NCBI RefSeq assembly: GCF_014207705.1 | Contig: NZ_JACHIU010000001.1 | Coordinates: 3,712,501 to 3,776,500 of the forward strand | Reading direction: 5' to 3' | DNA: 64,000 nucleotides | Source of the DNA: Sphaerisporangium rubeum | GTDB lineage: Bacteria; Actinomycetota; Actinomycetes; Streptosporangiales; Streptosporangiaceae | Shown here: positions 58,640-64,000 of the stretch, piece by piece | Position numbering within the stretch: position 1 is the first letter of the stretch | How the letters are laid out: each line of letters opens with the position of its first letter | Program-made: the position numbers and the translations under genes | The notes under the pieces: generated by a model | Database searches by the model: none | The model's input: only the letters and a program-made list of their open reading frames with translations | What the model was told of the DNA's origin: nothing

Positions 58640-59623
58640 ATGCGCGCCGGACGCCTTCTGTCCTTGCTCCTGCTCCTGCAGACCCGTGGCCACATGACGG
58701 CCACCGAACTGGCCAGGGAGCTGGAGGTGTCGGTGCGCACGGTGTACCGCGACGTGGAGGCGCTGTCGTCGGCCGGTGTCCCGGTGTACGCCGACCGGGG
58801 GCCCGCCGGGGGGTACCGCCTGCTGGACGGCTACCGCACGCGCCTGAACGGGCTGACCGCCGAAGAGGCGTCGTCGCTGTTCCTGGCGGCGCTGCCGGGA
58901 CCGGCGGCCGAGCTCGGCCTGGCCGAGGTGGCGGCGGCGGCCGAGCTGAAGATGCTCGCGGCGCTGCCGCCTGAGCCGCGTTCGCACGCCTCCCGCATGC
59001 GGCGGCGTTTCCTGCTGGACGTCCCCGGCTGGTACCGCGACGCCGACGAGGTGCCGTGGCTCGGCCCGGTGTCGGACGCGGTGTGGGAGGAACGGTGGCT
59101 GCGCATGGTGTACCGCCGCTGGGGCCCCACCGAGGTGGAACGCGAGGTGCGGCCGTACGGCCTGGTGCTGAAGGGCGGCACCTGGTACATGATCGCGGCT
59201 CCCCGTGACGCCGCGCCGCGCACCTACCGGGTGTCGCGCATCGTGACCGCGCAGGTCCAGCCGGTCCGCTTCACCCGTCCGCAGGGGTTCGACCTGGCGG
59301 CCTTCTGGCACGAGTACGCCGCCGGGTTCCAGGAACGGATGTACCCCTATGAGGCGCTGGTCCGCCTGGCCCCCGGCGCCGAGGCGATGCTGCGCCTCAC
59401 GGTCGGCACCCGGCCGGCGGACGCCGCACTGGAGTCGGCGGGCCCGCCGGACGCCGACGGCTGGCGGCATCTGCGCCTGCCGGTGGAGTCGGTGCGCCAC
59501 GCGGGGTGGCTGCTGCTGCGCATGGGGGCCGACCTGGAGGTTGTCGGCCCCGCGGAGCTGCGCGCGTTCATGGCCGAGGCCGCCGCCGGCCTGGACGCGC
59601 TCTACAACCGGCCCCAGTCTTGA
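58640..59623 (+). CDS. WYL-domain transcriptional regulator (DeoR-type HTH)
   Basis: 327 residues. The N-terminal helix-turn-helix MRAGRLLSLLLLLQTRGHMTATELARELEVSVRTVYRDVEAL is followed by a WYL domain (LKGGTWYMIAAPRD at about 176-189) and the WCX-type C terminus. ATG lies 7 bases after a GACACT -10-like box (58627-58632) with no ribosome site, so probably leaderless. It probably regulates the divergent MFS gene; the ligand is unknown. Confidence 0.93.
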   Translation: MRAGRLLSLLLLLQTRGHMTATELARELEVSVRTVYRDVEALSSAGVPVYADRGPAGGYRLLDGYRTRLNGLTAEEASSLFLAALPGPAAELGLAEVAAAAELKMLAALPPEPRSHASRMRRRFLLDVPGWYRDADEVPWLGPVSDAVWEERWLRMVYRRWGPTEVEREVRPYGLVLKGGTWYMIAAPRDAAPRTYRVSRIVTAQVQPVRFTRPQGFDLAAFWHEYAAGFQERMYPYEALVRLAPGAEAMLRLTVGTRPADAALESAGPPDADGWRHLRLPVESVRHAGWLLLRMGADLEVVGPAELRAFMAEAAAGLDALYNRPQS

Positions 59624-59669
59624 TCTACATTGTAAAGGTGGTGGGTTACTGGACCTTAACTCCTACTAC

Positions 59670-59709
59670 AAAAACCAACCCCCTCAGCCGATCGGGGCCC
59701 CGCTGAGGG
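59670..59709 (-). terminator. Terminator overlapping the end of the universal stress gene
   Basis: On the minus strand, arms CCCTCAGC (59702-59709) and GCTGAGGG (59681-59688) enclose GGGGCCCC and are followed by GGTTGGTTTTTG. The left arm is within the last codons of the coding sequence. The WYL gene converges from the other side. Confidence 0.72.
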
Positions 59710-60178
59710 TGACGTCGTAGGGACGGAAGGCGGGGGCCGCCGCGGCGGGGGCGGCGATGACGACCACGGGGCAGCGTGCGGCCATGACGCAGGCGGCGAC
59801 CACCGGGGGAGCGGCGGCGGGTGCGCCGGGGTCGGTGGCGCGGACGCCGAGGACCAGCATGGCGGCGCCGGCGCTGTGTTCCAGGAGGACCTGTGCGGCG
59901 GGTCCTTTGGCCACGACCGGGGTGAGTCCGGGTGCGACGGCGGCGACGGCGCGCCGGATCCGTTCGCGTACGGCCTGGTATTCCTCGTCGGGTGAGCGCC
60001 AGTTCCCCATGGGTGCGTACGAGGCGCGGTGCTGGCCCGACCATTGCCAGGCGTGCACGGGTACGACCTGTGCCTGGCGGAGTGTGGCCTCGCCGAGTGC
60101 CCACAGCAGTGCGGCGGTGGCGGCGGGGGAGTTGCTCACGCCGACGACGATGCGGGGGCGGATGGTGTTGTGCGTCAC
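59684..60178 (-). CDS. Universal stress protein, single domain
   Basis: 164 residues of the Usp fold (IVVGVSNSPAATAALLWALGEA at the start, then CPVVVIAAP). The ATP-loop G-2X-G-9X-G(S/T) is not kept: after VLGVRATDPG comes APAAAPPVV, with no Gly-Ser. It probably does not bind ATP in the usual manner. GTG start with AGGAGG 6 bases upstream. Such genes are often stress- or hypoxia-induced in Actinobacteria; I see no clear operator. Confidence 0.9.
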   Translation of the reverse strand: MTHNTIRPRIVVGVSNSPAATAALLWALGEATLRQAQVVPVHAWQWSGQHRASYAPMGNWRSPDEEYQAVRERIRRAVAAVAPGLTPVVAKGPAAQVLLEHSAGAAMLVLGVRATDPGAPAAAPPVVAACVMAARCPVVVIAAPAAAAPAFRPYDVTLSGAPIG

Positions 60179-60398
60179 GGATTACCTCCTCCTCATCGAG
60201 CATCGCGTGTGGGGGGTGACGCCGCGCCAAAGCTCAGGAAAAAAGCGGCTAAATGTCATGTTTCACGCGCATCGTGATGCATTTCCGTTTTTGTGGGGTC
60301 GGGTGGGGATGCCTCGACCCGGTGCGGACGCCGGGGCCCCGGCGGGACGGACGCGGCAGCGTCCCGCGGTGCGGTCGTGCGGGGCCGGACGGGTGAGG
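60179..60398. other. Spacer between the Usp and SDR genes, with inverted repeats
   Basis: No gene. GCCGGGGCCCCGGC (60330-60343) is a perfect 14-bp palindrome, and GCGGGACG (60342-60349)/CGTCCCGC (60360-60367) is an adjacent hairpin. Lying after the SDR stop on the minus strand, they may end SDR transcription before the Usp promoter. Confidence 0.5.
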
Positions 60399-61184
60399 TC
60401 AGTGGACGGAGAAGCCGCCGTCGACGTACACCGACTGGCCGGTCATGCCGGCGCAGGCGTCGCCGGCGAGCAGGACGGCGACGCCGGCGAAGTCGGTGGC
60501 GTCGCCGTTGCGGCCGGTGAGGGTGCGTGCGGCCATGGCCTCGACGCGGCCGGGGACGGCTTGTGCGGCCTCGGTGAGGGGGGTGAGGACGAAGCCGGGC
60601 ATCACGGTGTGGACGCGGACGCCGCGGGGTGACCAGGCTTCGGCCTGGGACCGGGTGAGGCCGGTGAGCGCGGCTTTGCTGACGCCGTAGACGCCGCTGT
60701 CGCCGAAGGCTCTGACGGCCTGCTGGGAGGCGACGTTGATGATGCGTCCGAAGCCGCGGGCGGCCATGCGGGGGCCGAAGTGCGCGCCGAGCAGGTAGGG
60801 GGCGGTGAGGTTGACCCGCACGGTGACGTCGTAGTCGTCGCGGGTCAGCTGGTCCATGGGCCGGCGGATGTTGTTGGCGGCGGCGTTGACCAGGATGTCG
60901 ATGTCGCCGGCGAAGGTGGCGGCGTGGTCGCAGACGTGGCGTACGGCGTCCTCGTCGGCGAGGTCGGCGGGCAGGATGTGCGCGTCGACGCCGTGTGCGC
61001 GCAGTTTCCCGGCGGCGGCGGTGAGTTCGGTCTCGCGCCGTGCGACCAGCACGACCGAGGCGCCGGCGAGGCCGATGGCCTCGGCCATGGCGTGCCCGAT
61101 GCCGGAGCTGCCTCCGGTGATCAGGGCGGTCCGGCCTTCCAGGGAGAACATCCGGTGCAGGTACGCCTCGGCGGGAGATCGCAT
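60399..61184 (-). CDS. Short-chain dehydrogenase/reductase
   Basis: 261 residues. TGGSSGIG (about 23-30) binds the nucleotide; the usual NNAG is NAAAN; catalytic Ser (INVASQQ), Tyr and Lys (YGVSK) are in place; the end VYVDGGFSVH is typical. It resembles gluconate-5-dehydrogenase and 3-oxoacyl reductase-like SDRs; the substrate is unknown. ATG 61184 lies 8 bases after a TACGTT -10-like box with no ribosome site, so a leaderless mRNA is likely. ATG 61151 is an alternative. Confidence 0.92.
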   Translation of the reverse strand: MRSPAEAYLHRMFSLEGRTALITGGSSGIGHAMAEAIGLAGASVVLVARRETELTAAAGKLRAHGVDAHILPADLADEDAVRHVCDHAATFAGDIDILVNAAANNIRRPMDQLTRDDYDVTVRVNLTAPYLLGAHFGPRMAARGFGRIINVASQQAVRAFGDSGVYGVSKAALTGLTRSQAEAWSPRGVRVHTVMPGFVLTPLTEAAQAVPGRVEAMAARTLTGRNGDATDFAGVAVLLAGDACAGMTGQSVYVDGGFSVH

Positions 61185-61225
61185 GGCGTCACAACGTAGC
61201 AGGCCAGGCGGGGCGTTGTCATCGG

Positions 61226-61303
61226 GTGATGGAAAGGTACTACGAATTTATGGCTCTGGCTGCCGTCGGATCCTTTCTCCGGGAGGCGGCCGGCGCGGGC
61301 CGT
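61226..61303 (+). pseudogene. Possible relic of a LysR regulator start
   Basis: ATG-initiated codons give MERYYEFMALAAVGSFLREA, which resembles the first 20 residues of LysR-type regulators (a YF-x-x-LA-x-x-GSF-x-x-AA pattern). The similarity then stops and the frame continues as GC-rich noise. Its position divergent from the SDR gene is where a LysR regulator would be expected. The match is short and could be chance. Confidence 0.3.
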
Positions 61304-61379
61304 CCATGCCGTCCACGGGGCCCGTCGTCCCGCGGGCCGCCTGGTGAACTGTCCCCTGCGGCGGGGGCCGCGGGTGGGG

Positions 61380-61829
61380 TCAGCCGGGGCCGTACATGTC
61401 GGCGAAGGCTTCGCGGAGTTCGAGCATGACGGCGTCGAGGCGGCGCAGGGTGGGGGTCTGGAGGCGTTCGAGCAGGCGGCGCCAGCCGACGGCGCCGGCG
61501 TCGGCGAGTTCGCCGGTCATGCGGTGGCCGGCGTCGGTGAGCTCGACGAGGCGGACGCGGCGGTCGGCGGGGTCCTCGCGGCGGGTGACCAGGCCTTGGG
61601 CGACGAGGCGGTCGACGATGCCGGTGACGGTGCCGAGGGCGACGCCGAGGGTGTGGGCGAGTTCCTGGCCGGGGGTGGGGCCGCGGTGGGCGAGGATGAG
61701 GGCGATCTTGAGTTGCTGCATGGTGAGGTTGCTGGCGAGCAGCGGGGTGGAGCGTTCGTGGGCGAAGGCACGGCCGAAGGCGTGCTGCGACTCGCTGATG
61801 CGTGCGATCAGCTGTTCTCTCTCGTCCAC
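61380..61829 (-). CDS. MarR-family transcriptional regulator
   Basis: 149 residues. The winged helix LTMQQLKIALILAHRGPTPGQELAHTLGVALGTVTGIVDRLVAQGLVTRREDPADRRVRLVELTDAG is diagnostic of MarR proteins. GTG 61829 is chosen because GGAAG lies 6 bases upstream; GTG 61835 would leave no room for it. Divergent from the RND gene, so it most likely represses the pump and releases it on binding a small aromatic or toxic compound. Confidence 0.92.
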   Translation of the reverse strand: MDEREQLIARISESQHAFGRAFAHERSTPLLASNLTMQQLKIALILAHRGPTPGQELAHTLGVALGTVTGIVDRLVAQGLVTRREDPADRRVRLVELTDAGHRMTGELADAGAVGWRRLLERLQTPTLRRLDAVMLELREAFADMYGPG

Positions 61830-61887
61830 CGTCACCTTCCGCTCACCCGGCGTCCAGGTTACCAGGAGTTCATGGGAACGCTAAATA

Positions 61888-61912
61888 TTCGTATCGCATG
61901 AAGTGTTAGGAT
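61888..61912 (+). promoter_or_regulatory. MarR operator candidate and -10 of the RND gene
   Basis: TTCGTATCGCATGAA (61888-61902) is an imperfect inverted repeat in the only AT-rich part of the gap between the divergent MarR and RND genes. TAGGAT (61907-61912) can be the -10 of the RND gene. A bound MarR dimer would overlap both promoters. Confidence 0.5.
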
Positions 61913-61957
61913 TGCCAGAACTCTCTTCAGCGTCGGTTCCTCCGGAAGGCCCCCGTT

Positions 61958-64000
61958 ATGACCGCTCTGGCCAGGCTCAGCCTCGCCAACCGCAGCCTCG
62001 TCATCATGATCGCCCTTGTGGTCAGCGCGTTCGGTGTCTTCGCGATCCCGTCACTGAAGCAGCAGTTGCTGCCGTCGCTGTCGTTCCCCGGCGCGTTCGT
62101 GGTGGCACCGTACCCGGGGGCCGCGCCTGACATCGTGGAGGAGCAGGTCGCCAAGCCCATCGAGGCGAGCTTCCAGGGCATCGAAGGCGTCACCAAGATC
62201 ACCTCGGTGTCGCGTGAGGGCCGCGCGCAGGTGCAGGTGGCGTTCGAGTACGGCACCGACATCGACGGCGCGGTCAGTTCGATGCAGCAGGCCATCAGCC
62301 GCATCAAGGCGCAGCTTCCCGCCGGGGTGGACCCCCAGGTGCTGGCCGGCGGCACCGACGACATCCCGGTGATGGTGCTGGCGGTCGGCGACGGCGGCGA
62401 CGACCGCGCCATGCTGGACAAGCTGGAGCGTGTCGCGGTGCCGCAGCTGCGGGCCGTGGAGGGTGTGCGCGAGGTGACGGTCAGCGGCGCGCGTGAGCAG
62501 ACCGTGGTCATCTACCCCGACACCGGCAAGATGATCAAGATGGGGTTGTCGCCGGCGATGATCCCCGATGTGCTGCGCGCCAACGGCACCCCCGTCCCGG
62601 CCGGCAGCCTCGTCAAGGACGGCACGTCGCTGACCGTGCAGGTGGGGCGGCGCGTCGACTCCATCGCCGATCTGAAGAACCTGTACCTCACCCCGCAGGC
62701 CCAGGCCCTGCCCCAGCAGGCCCGTCCCGGCGCGCAGCAGGGCCTCCCCGGCAGGGCCGGTGCGGTGGCGCCGCCGGCGGCACCCAAGCCGGTGAAGCTC
62801 GGCGACGTGGCCGACATCGTGCGCGAGCCGGCCGAGGCGACCACCATCACCCGCACCAACGGCAAGAGCAGCCTCGGTGTCGCCATCACCATGACCCCCG
62901 ACGGCAACGCGGTGCGCATCTCCCACGACGTGCGCGCGCAGCTGGCGGGCCTGACCCGTGCGCTCGGCGACGCCTCGGAGATCACCGTGGTGTTCGACCA
63001 GGCCCCCTACGTCGAGCGGTCCATCGAGGACCTGTCCACCGAGGGCCTGCTCGGCCTGGTGTTCGCGGTCCTGGTGATCCTGCTGTTCCTGCTGTCGGTG
63101 CGGTCCACCATCGTCACCGCGGTGTCGATCCCGCTGTCGGTGGTGATCGCGCTGATCGCGCTGTGGGTGGGGGACTACTCGCTGAACCTGCTGACGCTCG
63201 GCGCGCTGACCATCGCCATCGGCCGTGTCGTGGACGACTCGATCGTGGTGCTGGAGAACATCAAACGGCACCTGGCGTACGGCGAGCCGAAACGGCAGGC
63301 GGTGCTGCGCGCGGTGCGCGAGGTGAGCGGCGCGGTGACGGCGTCCACGCTCACCACGGTCGCGGTGTTCGCGCCGATCGCGTTCGTCGGCGGCATGGTG
63401 GGGCAGCTGTTCGCGCCGTTCGCGATCACCGTGACGGTGGCGCTGCTGGCGTCGCTGCTGGTGTCGCTGACCGTGATCCCGGTGCTGGCGTACTGGTTCC
63501 TCAAGGCGCCGGAACTGACTCCCGAGCAGGCCGCGGCGGTGCGCGCCGAGGCCGAGCGCAAGGAGCTGCGCAGCCCGCTGCAGCGCGCCTACCTGCCGGT
63601 GCTGCGGTTCGCGACCCGCCGCCGGTTCCTCACGCTGCTGCTGGGGTTCGTCGTGTTCGCCGGCACGGTGGGCCTGGCGCCGGGCCTGAAGACCAACTTC
63701 ATCGACTCCTCCGGCCAGGACACCATCTCCCTGACGCAGAAGATGCCACCGGGGACGGACCTGGCCACCACCGACGCCGCGGCCAAGAAGGTCGAGCAGA
63801 TCCTGTCCGGCATGGACGGCGTCGCCTCCTACCAGGTGAACGTGGGAGGCGGCGGGGGCTTCGCCGGCGGGCTCGGCGGGTCGGCCGACCGCGCGTCGTA
63901 CTCGGTGACCGTCGCCGAAGGCACCGACACCCCGGTGCTGCAGGACGAGCTGCGTGACCGCCTGGCCGGTCTCACCGGGGCGGGGGAGATCACCGTCGGC
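61958..64000 (+). CDS. RND-family efflux transporter permease, 3' end outside the window
   Basis: 681 visible residues of an AcrB/SwrC-type RND pump, which normally has more than 1000. The N-terminal membrane helix (LANRSLVIMIALVVSAFGVFAI) is followed by an outer porter-like domain, then membrane helices from about residue 365. The proton-relay pair Asp 426-Asp 427 is in GRVVDDSIVVLENI. In Gram-positive bacteria such pumps work without a TolC-type partner; SwrC of Bacillus exports surfactin and confers resistance. ATG with GGAAGG 8 bases upstream. Divergent MarR probably controls it. A Gln/Pro/Ala-rich insert lies near residues 247-273. Confidence 0.94.
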   Translation, partial: MTALARLSLANRSLVIMIALVVSAFGVFAIPSLKQQLLPSLSFPGAFVVAPYPGAAPDIVEEQVAKPIEASFQGIEGVTKITSVSREGRAQVQVAFEYGTDIDGAVSSMQQAISRIKAQLPAGVDPQVLAGGTDDIPVMVLAVGDGGDDRAMLDKLERVAVPQLRAVEGVREVTVSGAREQTVVIYPDTGKMIKMGLSPAMIPDVLRANGTPVPAGSLVKDGTSLTVQVGRRVDSIADLKNLYLTPQAQALPQQARPGAQQGLPGRAGAVAPPAAPKPVKLGDVADIVREPAEATTITRTNGKSSLGVAITMTPDGNAVRISHDVRAQLAGLTRALGDASEITVVFDQAPYVERSIEDLSTEGLLGLVFAVLVILLFLLSVRSTIVTAVSIPLSVVIALIALWVGDYSLNLLTLGALTIAIGRVVDDSIVVLENIKRHLAYGEPKRQAVLRAVREVSGAVTASTLTTVAVFAPIAFVGGMVGQLFAPFAITVTVALLASLLVSLTVIPVLAYWFLKAPELTPEQAAAVRAEAERKELRSPLQRAYLPVLRFATRRRFLTLLLGFVVFAGTVGLAPGLKTNFIDSSGQDTISLTQKMPPGTDLATTDAAAKKVEQILSGMDGVASYQVNVGGGGGFAGGLGGSADRASYSVTVAEGTDTPVLQDELRDRLAGLTGAGEITVG

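Overview
The window is very GC-rich, with GTG/TTG starts, several leaderless-type promoters, MbtH, RbpA, Ppm1 and DmdR/IdeR-type iron control. Together these point to a filamentous actinomycete; a Streptosporangiales-like genome would fit, but the genus cannot be fixed from the sequence alone.

Region 1 (1-27.0 kb) is the downstream end of a hydroxamate siderophore locus. A giant NRPS, cut by the left window edge, reads [A-nMT-PCP]-[C-A(Ser)-PCP]-[C*-A(OH-Orn)-nMT-PCP]-[C-A-PCP]-[C-A(Ser)-PCP]-[C-A-PCP]-E. It is followed by an MbtH gene and a strong bidirectional terminator. Converging on it is an operon for two half-size exporter-fold ABC proteins and a siderophore-binding lipoprotein, with a DmdR/IdeR-like iron box at its promoter. 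The two ABC proteins show complementary loss of ATP-site motifs.

Region 2 (27.1-39.0 kb) holds two HelD-type RNA polymerase-associated helicases. The first has a 19-bp inverted repeat matching the rifamycin-associated element (RAE), so it is probably HelR. The second seems to start at an ATT codon, behind an Arg-rich leader peptide, a hairpin and a CRP-like box. Between them lie a TetR/SDR pair with twin operators, a secreted M28 aminopeptidase, an Lrp regulator, and a GH4 glycosidase/sugar kinase pair under a CsnR-like palindrome.

Region 3 (39.0-53.1 kb) is a conserved actinobacterial housekeeping block: lnt-ppm1-fxsA, then rbpA (with a SigR-type promoter), a UMF1-type MFS gene, GDPD, TrmH and an RsmC-like methyltransferase. 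It is split between fxsA and rbpA by about 6 kb of accessory genes: an HTH/Clp-N pair, and a GntR-ABC-permease-S41 protease-lipase operon making two lipoproteins.

Region 4 (53.2-64.0 kb) has a MoxR-DUF58-VWA operon, a membrane-anchored fragment of a Ser/Thr kinase, a divergent MFS/WYL-regulator pair, a universal stress protein, an SDR next to a possible LysR relic, and a MarR regulator divergent from an RND efflux pump that runs off the right edge. No tRNA, rRNA, CRISPR array, insertion sequence or prophage was seen.
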